From Litorimonas sp039962885 (lineage in GTDB: Bacteria; Pseudomonadota; Alphaproteobacteria; Caulobacterales; Maricaulaceae), in NCBI GenBank assembly GCA_039962885.1, contig JBDVGI010000320.1:1-10890 (forward strand): a stretch of 10,890 bases of DNA, read 5' to 3'. The notes under the pieces were generated by a model. That model saw only the letters and a list, made by a program, of their open reading frames with translations, was not told the DNA's origin and searched no databases. Of this stretch, positions 1 to 7,146 are shown piece by piece. Both the position numbers and the translations under genes were made by a program. Numbering within the stretch: the first letter of the stretch is position 1; every line of letters starts with the position of its first letter.

Positions 1-922
1 GCATATGTTTGGGAAGATGTGCCAAAATCACGAGCGGCTCTTGCCCTTCTCGAGGGATAGTCAAAGATCGCGCATGAAGATGCAAACGCGTCTCTAACCC
101 GCCGGGCATTGGTCGGTCTGTCATATATTTCGGATCACCCGCAATTGGTGCGCCTAATAGCTGCATATGAAGGCGCAACTGATGCGTACGGCCCGTTAGG
201 GGCATCATGGACACCCAAGCGGCGCGCTGGCCTGCTACGGACAAGGTTTGATAGAGAGTGCGAGCATGTTTAGCCCCAGGCGCGCCGTGACGCACGGCTT
301 CCATAACTTCTTTGCCTTCGTGGATATTGCCAAAACGGTTATCCAAACGTCCCTTAGCCATATAGCCTTTAATTTCGCCAGCTTGCGGCTTAGGCACGCC
401 GTTCGTAATGCCCCAATAAATTTTTTCCGCGCGGCGTGATTGAAAAGCTCGCCCTGCCCATTTCGCAGACGCCGCGGATTTAGCAATCAGAAGCACCCCT
501 GATGTATCACGGTCAAGCCTATGAACCAGACGACATCCCTCCCCCAGCGCAGGGAGCATACCGTCAATGTGGCGCGTTGTATTTGTCCCGCCCTGCACGG
601 CTAAACCCGTAGGTTTGTTTAAGGCCAACAAATCATCATCCTCATAAATAACAAGCTTACGTATGAAATCCGTATCAGAACCGCTAACCGGCGCTTGCTT
701 CTTTTCATTCGTAGGGTCAGGGAGCGGCGGGACACGAATAACTTGCCCTGTTTCTATGCGTAAATTGCCTTTGGCACGTTTACCATCGACCCGAAGCTGG
801 CCTGTGCGCAACAGTTTTTCAACACGTCCATGCGCGACATGCGGAAATTGCCGTTTAAACCAACGATCCAAGCGCGAGCCTGTATCTGTTTCAATCACTG
901 TAATTTGTTGAACACCGCTCAT
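1..922 (-). CDS. rluC: RluC-type 23S rRNA pseudouridine synthase, 3' end cut off by window edge
   Basis: RluA-family enzyme, expected to isomerise specific uridines in 23S rRNA to pseudouridine in the cytoplasm. The reading frame stays open from the ATG at 922 to the left edge, giving 307 residues. An S4-like RNA-binding domain lies at about residues 15-75. The catalytic motif HRLDRDTSG is at 134-142, with D137 as the expected nucleophile. The family motif GRTHQLRLH is at 244-252, followed by GDPKY at 262-266 and LHLHARSL at 280-287, so only a short C-terminal part is missing. The start codon overlaps the crcB stop (ATGA, bases 919-922) with only a weak upstream ribosome site, which suggests translational coupling to crcB. 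Linkage of crcB to rluC is common in alphaproteobacteria and supports RluC over RluD or RluA, but the exact target uridines are inferred. Confidence 0.92.
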   Translation of the reverse strand, partial: MSGVQQITVIETDTGSRLDRWFKRQFPHVAHGRVEKLLRTGQLRVDGKRAKGNLRIETGQVIRVPPLPDPTNEKKQAPVSGSDTDFIRKLVIYEDDDLLALNKPTGLAVQGGTNTTRHIDGMLPALGEGCRLVHRLDRDTSGVLLIAKSAASAKWAGRAFQSRRAEKIYWGITNGVPKPQAGEIKGYMAKGRLDNRFGNIHEGKEVMEAVRHGAPGAKHARTLYQTLSVAGQRAAWVSMMPLTGRTHQLRLHMQLLGAPIAGDPKYMTDRPMPGGLETRLHLHARSLTIPREGQEPLVILAHLPKHM

Positions 923-1317
923 GTTGAAAATATCTCGCGTGACACCCACAGACCCAGCATAATAGCCAGTAAAGACAGAACCAAAGATAGCCCTGCATAA
1001 CTCATAAATGCCCCATAGGCTTTACGCTCTAGCATCATAATACTATCGAGGGAAAAAGTACTAAATGTCGTAAATCCCCCTAACAGCCCTACCCCAAGGA
1101 AAAGGTACAGATTGTCCTGCCCGCTTGTGGCTTGTCCGTTAGCAACACTACTGAGATAGCCAAATAACAATCCCATCAATGCACTGCCCAAAACATTCGC
1201 GCTCAATGTCCCTACCGGAAAATTACCGTCAAAAACACGCGTAGCCACTTGACCAAGACCGTATCTGGCCGAGGCCCCCAACGCGCCGCCAAGGGCTACA
1301 TATAGAACAGAACTCAT
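919..1317 (-). CDS. crcB: CrcB/Fluc fluoride ion channel
   Basis: Small inner-membrane protein of 132 residues, the normal length for CrcB/Fluc channels, which work as dual-topology dimers and export fluoride. Four hydrophobic segments are visible at about 3-25, 36-58, 68-90 and 100-125. Signature residues are present: GGALGASARYG at 10-20, the conserved N41 in the second helix, and GGFTTFSTF at 80-88, the broken third helix that holds the central sodium ion and the phenylalanines lining the fluoride path. The ATG at 1317 is preceded by AGAGGA at good spacing. It lies 104 bases after degP and overlaps rluC by 4 bases. I could not find a fluoride riboswitch in front of it. Older annotations call this family camphor resistance CrcB. 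Confidence 0.95.
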   Translation of the reverse strand: MSSVLYVALGGALGASARYGLGQVATRVFDGNFPVGTLSANVLGSALMGLLFGYLSSVANGQATSGQDNLYLFLGVGLLGGFTTFSTFSLDSIMMLERKAYGAFMSYAGLSLVLSLLAIMLGLWVSREIFST

Positions 1318-1386
1318 GGCTGTCCTCTAAGCGAAGTCAGCGCCATAGGCTAGAAAAAAGACACGTATTTTAAAATTTGCTTATGT

Positions 1387-1415
1387 ATTATATGTTTCGC
1401 AACTCAGCTCTATAA
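1387..1415 (-). promoter_or_regulatory. Possible promoter for crcB-rluC
   Basis: On the minus strand the degP-crcB gap contains a perfect TATAAT (bases 1392 to 1387). Seventeen bases upstream of it is TTATAG (1415 to 1410), a poor -35 element. Transcription would start near 1380, about 60 bases before the crcB ATG. No hairpin with a U-tract separates degP from crcB, so read-through from degP is equally possible. The call rests on the -10 match only. Confidence 0.3.
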
Positions 1416-1421
1416 ACGCAT

Positions 1422-2849
1422 TTAACGCTCTGCCGCTGGAACGTAACGAATGGGTAAAAATCCAATACGCCCATTTCTGTCGATTTGCACCTTCCACTCC
1501 TCTGGGTTATTTTCAGACAATAAGAGAGTTTCAAGGTGACGGGTTGATGTGATTTTTGTGCCGTTGATTTCTAGAATTAAATCCCCAGGACGCAAGCGAT
1601 TACCACTGGCAAAAGAACGACCCTTAACCTGACTAATCACAACACCTGAAACATAGGGATCAAAGCCTAGCTCCTCGCCTAATGCAGGGCTCATATTGAC
1701 AATCACAGCTCCGTCAATCGGACTTTGCGTTTGAATTTCACGCATGTCACGTTTTGGGTTTTCTTGCGGGGTGTCTATGCGTATCTTTTTCGTGCGTTCA
1801 CGGCCATCACGCGAATATACGACATCAACGGATGTCCCGCGCCGCAATGTTGCGAGTTTAAAACGTAATCCGCTATCATCATTCACATCCGTACCTTCAA
1901 CAGATAATATGACATCACCTTTTTCAAGCCCTGCTTTATCGGCGGGTCCGCCGTTTAAAATTTCGTTGATGACTGTTCCGCGCGCTCGGTCAATGCCCAG
2001 CGCAGCGGCCATAGTTGCATCCACACCATTTGTCCGTGCGCCAATCCAAGGCCTTATTATTCGGCCTTCTGACAAGGCGCTATCAACTGCGCGCGACACG
2101 AGTTCGGCAGGAATCGCGAATCCAATTCCATTAGAGCCGCCAGAACGAGAGAAAATCGCGGTGTTCACCCCAATCAACTCTCCAGATAAGTTCACTAAAG
2201 CCCCGCCCGAATTACCGGGATTTACGGCTGCATCTGTTTGAATAAAGCTTGAGACGTCCGTGACATTTGTTCGCCCCAACGCAGAGACAATACCGCTAGT
2301 TACGGTTTGACCAACCCCAAATGGATTCCCAATCGCCAGAACAATATCGCCAATTTCAAGCTCGGATTGACCCAAACGCAGGCTTGGCAATATCTCACCT
2401 TCCGTATCAATTTGTAGAACCGCTATGTCAGTTTCTTCGTCTTGGGCAACAATTTTGGCTTCATATTCGCGGCGATCACTTAAAACAATCCGTAGCTCAT
2501 CTGCACCTTTCACAACATGAGCATTGGTTACAATTACGCCATTCCCGCGCACAATAACCCCAGAGCCAAGAGAGTTTTCTGTGCGCTCTTGCGGAGCGCG
2601 GCGCATACCAAACATCTCATCAAAAAAAGACGAGCGCGTTCGCCGCAACACAGTTCGAGAGGTAAAGACATTGACCACCGCGGGTGCAGTCTCTTTGACA
2701 ACAGGTGAATAAGAAAGCTGTACTTGTAAATTACTCTCGGGAACAACCTTTGCTGGGCCATCAACACCGCCGCTAAAAAGCTGTCCCTGCGCTGGTGTTG
2801 CGCTGGCAATAAAGAGAGTACCAAATAAAGTCGTTAGAAATGTTTTCAT
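1422..2849 (-). CDS. degP: DegP/HtrA-type periplasmic serine endoprotease
   Basis: Do-family protease that degrades or refolds misfolded envelope proteins in the periplasm. From the ATG at 2849 the product has 475 residues. It starts with a signal peptide (MKTFLTTLFGTLFIASATPA, then QGQ), so this start is preferred over the in-frame TTG at 2885, which would add 12 residues ahead of the signal sequence. The trypsin-like domain spans about 50-255 with the triad H111 (TNAHVV), D141 (TDIAVL) and S214 (NPGNSGG). PDZ1 lies at about 268-360 and PDZ2 at about 385-470, with GLEKGDVILSVEG and RLRPGDLILEING as ligand-loop regions. Length and order match the family. No clear ribosome site precedes the ATG. 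The gene stands alone after a terminator at 3012-3036, so it probably has its own, perhaps stress-responsive, promoter; I could not assign one. Confidence 0.95.
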   Translation of the reverse strand: MKTFLTTLFGTLFIASATPAQGQLFSGGVDGPAKVVPESNLQVQLSYSPVVKETAPAVVNVFTSRTVLRRTRSSFFDEMFGMRRAPQERTENSLGSGVIVRGNGVIVTNAHVVKGADELRIVLSDRREYEAKIVAQDEETDIAVLQIDTEGEILPSLRLGQSELEIGDIVLAIGNPFGVGQTVTSGIVSALGRTNVTDVSSFIQTDAAVNPGNSGGALVNLSGELIGVNTAIFSRSGGSNGIGFAIPAELVSRAVDSALSEGRIIRPWIGARTNGVDATMAAALGIDRARGTVINEILNGGPADKAGLEKGDVILSVEGTDVNDDSGLRFKLATLRRGTSVDVVYSRDGRERTKKIRIDTPQENPKRDMREIQTQSPIDGAVIVNMSPALGEELGFDPYVSGVVISQVKGRSFASGNRLRPGDLILEINGTKITSTRHLETLLLSENNPEEWKVQIDRNGRIGFLPIRYVPAAER

Positions 2850-2878
2850 AGATCTATATTTAGGGAGACTTGCAAGCT

Positions 2879-2917
2879 TTACCAAGAGGTTTCAGGGCAA
2901 ACTATCCGAAATTTCAT
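2879..2917 (-). CDS. Possible 12-codon leader ORF upstream of degP
   Basis: An ATG at 2917 opens a 12-residue frame, MKFRIVCPETSW, ending with TAA at 2881-2879, 29 bases before the degP ATG. It is preceded by AGGAAG (2926-2921) at close spacing, a better ribosome site than the one in front of degP. ORFs this short arise easily by chance, so this is reported mainly because of the ribosome site and the location in the leader of a stress-type gene. Confidence 0.15.
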   Translation of the reverse strand: MKFRIVCPETSW

Positions 2918-2944
2918 ATTCTTCCTGCGTCATATAAAACATTC

Positions 2945-2968
2945 AACCGCAGAACTAACCCTGCGGTT
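2945..2968. repeat. Perfect 8-bp inverted repeat upstream of degP
   Basis: AACCGCAG (2945-2952) and CTGCGGTT (2961-2968) form a perfect inverted repeat around an 8-base spacer. Neither side is followed by a good U-tract, so it is a poor terminator. It lies between the terminator of the gene at 3045-3509 and the degP start. It could be an operator for degP, a hairpin in its leader, or a second, weak stop for transcripts from the right. Confidence 0.5.
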
Positions 2969-3011
2969 TATGTCGAATATTGCGATTTCTAAAGCATGAA
3001 ATTTAGATAAT

Positions 3012-3036
3012 AAAAAACCTAGCATCTAGCTAGGTT
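3012..3036 (-). terminator. Intrinsic terminator after the secreted-protein gene
   Basis: On the minus strand the RNA forms a perfect 8-bp stem, AACCTAGC with GCTAGGTT, around the 5-base loop UAGAU, followed directly by a run of U (bases 3017-3012). It starts 9 bases after the stop codon of the gene ending at 3045, so it ends that transcript and isolates degP from it. Confidence 0.85.
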
Positions 3037-3044
3037 ATAAGTGT

Positions 3045-3509
3045 TTAATTATTGAGTGCGCTCGCGTAGGGCATGCCTTCAAAAATTGGGTCGAGATATT
3101 TATCGCGGCCTCCGCCTTCCCACTTTTGTACATTTTTGATGCAAAACCGTTTCACCTCTGGCTGCGCGCCCGCGCGTTTAAGTTTGGCTTCAGATTTTTT
3201 AAAAGCTTGTATTTCCCGCAAGCTCGTCGGCGCGCCATTGGCGCAAGCAGCTATAATGTCAGCTGGCGTAGTATTTTGCGTTTGAATAAATGACGTACGG
3301 TTATAGGCCGCATAATTTACGCCCACACGGTTACCAGATAAATACTTCACAAAGATCATACGGCGATATGCGGGGTTATCTGACGGACCGCTTTCAATCA
3401 ACAAAACAGGGCTAACATCGCCAAATTGCGCATTAGCCGTCCCCATTGGTAGACCTGCGGTTAACGCCGTAATGACGGTTAATTTTAAGAACCTATTCAA
3501 TTTAAACAT
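3045..3509 (-). CDS. Secreted protein of unknown function, 154 aa
   Basis: I do not recognise this family. The ATG at 3509 is preferred: GGAG sits just ahead of it and overlaps the alternative ATG at 3521, which would only add MEIA before the signal peptide. The N-terminus is a classical signal peptide (basic MFKLNRFLK, a hydrophobic stretch, then a likely cut after ANA at residues 24-26). The mature part is about 128 residues, with a mixed strand-and-helix composition, a basic helical stretch near residues 95-115, and two cysteines (in AACANG and KRFCIKN) that could form a disulphide in the periplasm. It is transcribed away from the other unknown secreted gene at 3781-4284 and is closed by its own terminator, so it is monocistronic. 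A periplasmic role is inferred only from the signal peptide. Confidence 0.8.
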   Translation of the reverse strand: MFKLNRFLKLTVITALTAGLPMGTANAQFGDVSPVLLIESGPSDNPAYRRMIFVKYLSGNRVGVNYAAYNRTSFIQTQNTTPADIIAACANGAPTSLREIQAFKKSEAKLKRAGAQPEVKRFCIKNVQKWEGGGRDKYLDPIFEGMPYASALNN

Positions 3510-3570
3510 AGCTATCTCCACATAACGGCTAACAGTCTTTTAACTCTTAGCAAGTTTTAAGCCGTTTTGG

Positions 3571-3597
3571 AACATAGCGTAAGTTAAATTGTCGAAA
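3571..3597 (-). promoter_or_regulatory. Weak promoter candidate for the 3045-3509 gene
   Basis: On the minus strand TTTCGAC (3597-3591) is followed after 12-13 bases by GCTATGTT (3578-3571). This resembles, imperfectly, the alphaproteobacterial housekeeping pattern TTGACG then GCTANAWC with 10-14 bases between. It would give a leader of roughly 55 bases. The match is partial and other placements in this AT-rich gap are possible. Confidence 0.2.
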
Positions 3598-3715
3598 GTT
3601 CTAATTTTATGCTCAAATATACCCTTTTAGGGGAATTTTGTTGTATATCTAAGCCGTGAGACCCTGTTTAGACTTACGAGGTATTCACTGGCTTTATTCG
3701 GCTCATATTCATATA

Positions 3716-3739
3716 AATTATGTTAACAAATACATAATT
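3716..3739. repeat. Inverted repeat in the divergent intergenic region
   Basis: AATTATG (3716-3722) and CATAATT (3733-3739) form a 7-bp inverted repeat around a 10-base spacer that begins with TTAACA. It lies 42 bases ahead of the ATG of the plus-strand gene at 3781, where an operator could sit. The composition is AT-rich, so chance is a real alternative. The rest of the 271-base gap (3510-3780) holds no ORF and no promoter for the plus-strand gene that I could assign with confidence. Confidence 0.3.
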
Positions 3740-3780
3740 CAGGCCTTGTAAGCCGCTAAATTGTGAAAAGGGTCAAAAAT

Positions 3781-4284
3781 ATGAAGCGCAGCATATGTAC
3801 CATAACCGCTCTTATAACGCTCGGTCTCTCGAGTTCCGTCTTCGCAGCACCGCCTGTGCAGAACTCACCTAATGCTACATCTTTGGATACAGCTTCCATT
3901 GAAAACGCCCTTAAAAACATAGAGCTTCCAAGCCAAGCAGAGCTGGATGAAATGTTAGAAAAGCTGCCCGACTTCAACATATTAATAGACGATGTCATGG
4001 TTATCATGAAGGATGAAAAACTACGCACAAATCTAAAATCATCCGCACAGACGCTTAAAAATAAAATCGAAGATTCAGATGTTTTATCACAGCGCGACGC
4101 AAATGGGTTGCCTGATTTGAACGAGCTCATGTCGGTTATGCTCAGTACGATAACCGAAGACGGCATGACGGGTGAATTACTGGGCGACCTAACAGAACTC
4201 GCGGGCGAAATGGAAGACTTGGCAGAAAAACATCTGCCAAAATCCACGTCAACGAACTCTACTGCGCCAAAGCCTAAACCTTAG
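3781..4284 (+). CDS. Secreted acidic helical protein of unknown function, 167 aa
   Basis: I do not recognise this family. The ATG at 3781 is chosen because it follows AAAAGGG at workable spacing and starts a clean signal peptide (MKRSICTITALITLGLSSS, then VFA, cut before APP). An in-frame GTG at 3763 would add six residues. The mature protein is strongly acidic and looks largely alpha-helical, with heptad-like leucine and acidic stretches at about 38-66 and 110-150, and a low-complexity tail rich in S, T, N, P and K that reads like a flexible end. There are no cysteines after the signal peptide. It is the only well-supported plus-strand gene here. Its stop overlaps the stop of the molybdopterin-subunit gene by 4 bases (4281-4284), leaving no room for a separate terminator. 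Export to the periplasm is inferred from the signal peptide. Confidence 0.78.
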   Translation: MKRSICTITALITLGLSSSVFAAPPVQNSPNATSLDTASIENALKNIELPSQAELDEMLEKLPDFNILIDDVMVIMKDEKLRTNLKSSAQTLKNKIEDSDVLSQRDANGLPDLNELMSVMLSTITEDGMTGELLGDLTELAGEMEDLAEKHLPKSTSTNSTAPKPKP

Positions 4285-6569
4285 TTTCCGACGGCTCCGC
4301 TTTTATAAACGGACAAATCGCCAATCGGTAGATTGCGGACACGCTTTCCTGTTGCTGCAAAAACTGCATTCGCAAAAGCGGGCGCGATTGGCGGTGTACC
4401 AGGCTCACCTGCCCCACCAAGGCGCGCATCGCTTTGTAAAATCACCACATCAATTTCGGGGGCATTATCCATGCGCACCATTTCATAATCATGGAAATTA
4501 CTTTGCGTCACCGCGCCGTCTTCCAAGCTAATTTCGCCGTAAAGCGCCGCCGTGAGGCCGTAAATTATACCGCTCTCCATTTGAGCTTTAAACCCGTCGG
4601 GATTAACTGCCATCCCTGCATCCGCCGCACACGCCACATGCACAGCGCGCGGAATGTCGCCGCTAACGTCAACCGTAACAACTTGGGCAGCAATGGTCAT
4701 AAAGCTTTCTACGATAGAAATACCGCGCGCTTGACCTTTTGGTAGGGGCGCGCCCCAATTTCCCGCTTTCGCAGCAGCGTCCAGCACAGCCAGAAAACGC
4801 GGCTTCCCAGCAAGTAATTTCCGGCGGTATTCATACGGATCTTGACCTGCCTTATGCGCGAGCTCATCAATAAAACTTTCAATGAAAAACCCGTGTTGCG
4901 TATGATCAACAGAGCGCCAGGGGCCAAAGCGAATATGCATAGGGCTTTCGACATATTCAATCATCTGATTGGGAATATTATAGGGCGTAACACTCGCTTC
5001 TTTCGGGTCTAATTTATGCACAAAAATACTGTTCCATGTGGTCGGCATACCATCGTCACCAAGTACAGCACTAAGGCGGTTCGTGACGGCGGGTCGGTAA
5101 TGGTCTTGCTGTGTCGTTTCTTCGCGTGACCAAATTAGTTTTACAGGAACGTCAGCCTCTTTAGACACCATTACAGCTTGCACCGCATAATCAGTAATAG
5201 AGCGACGACCAAACCCTCCGCCCATATAGGCCGTATGCAAGGTCACGTCGCCCAGCTTAAGCCCCGCAGCCTTAGCCGCTTCTGCGCGCGTACCTAACGG
5301 GTTTTGCGTCCCCGTCCACAAATCGCATTTACCGCCGCGCACCCAAGCGGTTGCATTCATAGGTTCCATACAGGCATGGGCTAAAAACGGTACAGTGTAT
5401 TCTGTGCTTATAACGTCCGCCGCCTTAGATAAAGTTGCCGCGCTATCACCAGATTTATGAATAGTCTTACGCTTGGAGTTATCAATCGCCTTGGAATATT
5501 GCGCGAAGACTCCCGCCTGATCGAGAGCGCCAGCCTCGGAGGATGTAAAGTTAACCTCTACGGCCTCAATTGCTTGTTTGGCCTGCCAATATCCATCGGC
5601 GACAACCGCTATATAATCGCCCATATTATAAACGCCTTGTACGCCGGGCATTTTCTTAGCTTCACGCGGGTCAAAAGTCTCAATGCTTTGCCCATGTACA
5701 GGCGCGGCTTTGATGGTGGCATATTTCATCCCGTCAATCTGCGCATCCATACCAAACATAGCCGTTCCGTCGACCTTGGACGGAATATCGACACGAGGCA
5801 AAGACGTGCCCATTAATGTGTAATCCTTACGCGCCTTAAGTTTTGGGTTTAAATTCGGCGTAAAGCTTGCCGCCATTTGCGCAAATCCCGCAAAGGGCGC
5901 AGACTTCCCGCTAGCGTCATGGTAGATATAACTCTTCTGCGCGCGCAAACTATCAACCGAAACGTCCCACGTCTTTGCCGCTGCTTTGAGTAAGAGTTCT
6001 TTTGCCGCTGCGCCTGCACATTGCATAGCCATAGCACCTGTAAACCGAACAGAGGTCGACCCACCTGTAATTTGTAAATTAATAGCCTTGGTTATACCTA
6101 AAAAAGCACCATTAACCGTTTCCATCAAGATGCCAGGAATATTACCAGAATCGACCAGAAACTCTCGCGCTAATATATGATTAGCATAAGCTTTTTCTGC
6201 GGGTGCCTCCATGATCTCCATAGTGTCCCAATCGGCTTCCATTTCTTCGGCAAGCATAGCCGATAGTGCAGTATGGACACCCTGCCCCATTTCTCCATGA
6301 GGAATAATGGCTGTCACCGTGTTGTCAGGCGCAAGCTTAACCCATGTTGTTAGCAAGCTTTCATCTGCGCGTGTAACGAGCTTGGCTAGCTTATCCGTAC
6401 GGTCGCCCGGACGAATCCCGACGCCAATCAACAATGCGCCCCCGCCAACAACACTTGTTGTAATGAAACCACGGCGTGACCATTTCTTGCCGCGACTCTC
6501 ACTGGCCCGCTGGGCTTTCTTGTCAGCTTTTCTTTGCGCTTTCGTCTGGGCTTGGTTTACATCGCTCAC
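4281..6569 (-). CDS. IorB-like molybdopterin-binding subunit, xanthine dehydrogenase family, Tat-exported
   Basis: Large catalytic subunit (762 aa) of a molybdenum hydroxylase of the isoquinoline 1-oxidoreductase / aldehyde oxidase type, which hydroxylates N-heterocycles or oxidises aldehydes with water as oxygen source. The N-terminus has a long basic region, a twin-arginine motif SRRGF (31-35) and a hydrophobic stretch, indicating folded export with its cofactor. Later motifs are HGEMGQG (91-97), TGTQNPLG (419-426), the cofactor loop GGGFGRR (450-456) and GGAGEPGTPP (718-727) with the expected catalytic glutamate E722. Translation starts at GTG 6569, three bases beyond the stop of the 2Fe-2S gene, behind an excellent AAGGAGGT. 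No FAD subunit gene is present, so electrons probably leave through the 2Fe-2S subunit to a cytochrome or quinone, as in two-subunit relatives. The substrate cannot be told from the sequence. Confidence 0.92.
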   Translation of the reverse strand: MSDVNQAQTKAQRKADKKAQRASESRGKKWSRRGFITTSVVGGGALLIGVGIRPGDRTDKLAKLVTRADESLLTTWVKLAPDNTVTAIIPHGEMGQGVHTALSAMLAEEMEADWDTMEIMEAPAEKAYANHILAREFLVDSGNIPGILMETVNGAFLGITKAINLQITGGSTSVRFTGAMAMQCAGAAAKELLLKAAAKTWDVSVDSLRAQKSYIYHDASGKSAPFAGFAQMAASFTPNLNPKLKARKDYTLMGTSLPRVDIPSKVDGTAMFGMDAQIDGMKYATIKAAPVHGQSIETFDPREAKKMPGVQGVYNMGDYIAVVADGYWQAKQAIEAVEVNFTSSEAGALDQAGVFAQYSKAIDNSKRKTIHKSGDSAATLSKAADVISTEYTVPFLAHACMEPMNATAWVRGGKCDLWTGTQNPLGTRAEAAKAAGLKLGDVTLHTAYMGGGFGRRSITDYAVQAVMVSKEADVPVKLIWSREETTQQDHYRPAVTNRLSAVLGDDGMPTTWNSIFVHKLDPKEASVTPYNIPNQMIEYVESPMHIRFGPWRSVDHTQHGFFIESFIDELAHKAGQDPYEYRRKLLAGKPRFLAVLDAAAKAGNWGAPLPKGQARGISIVESFMTIAAQVVTVDVSGDIPRAVHVACAADAGMAVNPDGFKAQMESGIIYGLTAALYGEISLEDGAVTQSNFHDYEMVRMDNAPEIDVVILQSDARLGGAGEPGTPPIAPAFANAVFAATGKRVRNLPIGDLSVYKSGAVGN

Positions 6570-6571
6570 GC

Positions 6572-7030
6572 CTAAACCTCCTTTGCTGCAGTTTTAATCG
6601 CAGCTTTGATACGTGAATACATACCGCAGCGGCAGATGTTCCCTGCCATAAAGCTCTCTATGTCTGCATCACTGGGATTCGGGTTTTCAGATAGTAAAGC
6701 CGTAGCGGACATAATCTGTCCCGACTGGCAATATCCGCATTGCGGCACTTGATGTTTAATCCAAGCTTTTTGCACGGCATGCAGCGTCCCATCAGGCGCG
6801 GCTATGCCTTCAATCGTTGTGATCTCCCCCCCGTCAACATCGCCGAGCGCTGTGACGCAAGAGCGTATCGCAGCGCCGTCAACATGCACTGTGCAAGCTC
6901 CGCAAAGCGAGGCACCGCATCCAAATTTAGTTCCCGTCAGGCCCAGTTGTTCGCGTATTGCCCACAAAAGAGGTGTGTCAGGATCAATATCAACTGTTTT
7001 AACTTGTCCATTAATCCGAAGCTGCACCAT
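6572..7030 (-). CDS. IorA-like 2Fe-2S subunit of the molybdenum hydroxylase
   Basis: Small electron-transfer subunit (152 aa) partnering the downstream molybdopterin subunit. The N-terminal plant-ferredoxin-like domain carries C38, C43, C46 and C58 for the first 2Fe-2S cluster. The C-terminal helical domain carries C98, C101 (QCGYC), C133 and C135 (CRCG) for the second. All eight ligands are present and the length is normal for this family. There is no signal peptide, so it is probably co-exported by the Tat signal on its partner. The ATG at 7030 follows AGGAGA. The two genes form a tight operon in the usual small-then-large order. Genes for cofactor insertion (XdhC type) or cytosine transfer (MocA type) are not in the window. 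Substrate and electron acceptor are unknown. Confidence 0.93.
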   Translation of the reverse strand: MVQLRINGQVKTVDIDPDTPLLWAIREQLGLTGTKFGCGASLCGACTVHVDGAAIRSCVTALGDVDGGEITTIEGIAAPDGTLHAVQKAWIKHQVPQCGYCQSGQIMSATALLSENPNPSDADIESFMAGNICRCGMYSRIKAAIKTAAKEV

Positions 7031-7146
7031 AAATCTCTCCTGTCGGTCTTAAGAATACAATGACGTAGGAATTTTACAAGACAGTAGAGAATTTGGCTTT
7101 CATGCGTATTTGATGGGGTAAAGTCACGCATCTAGCGAAATTGAAA

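Noticed and set aside
1318..1421. Fluoride riboswitch ahead of crcB
   Set aside because: The leader contains a few similar short strings, but not the ordered conserved segments or the pseudoknot pairing of the crcB RNA motif.
1744..2241. Long plus-strand ORF inside degP
   Set aside because: It is antisense to a gene with a complete catalytic triad and two PDZ domains; its sequence is rich in Ser, Pro and Arg, as expected of a shadow frame.
2850..2885. Longer degP starting at TTG 2885
   Set aside because: It would place 12 residues before a normal signal peptide and has no ribosome site.
3621..3634. CCC-TTTTA-GGGG hairpin as a terminator
   Set aside because: The stem is too short and no gene ends next to it on either strand.
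3756..4247. Minus-strand ORF opposite the 3781-4284 gene
   Set aside because: Its product is very serine-rich, as reverse translations of acidic helical genes tend to be. The plus-strand frame has a signal peptide and ribosome site.
5457..5816. Plus-strand ORF inside the molybdopterin-subunit gene
   Set aside because: It is antisense to a well-conserved coding region and shows no domain or ribosome site.
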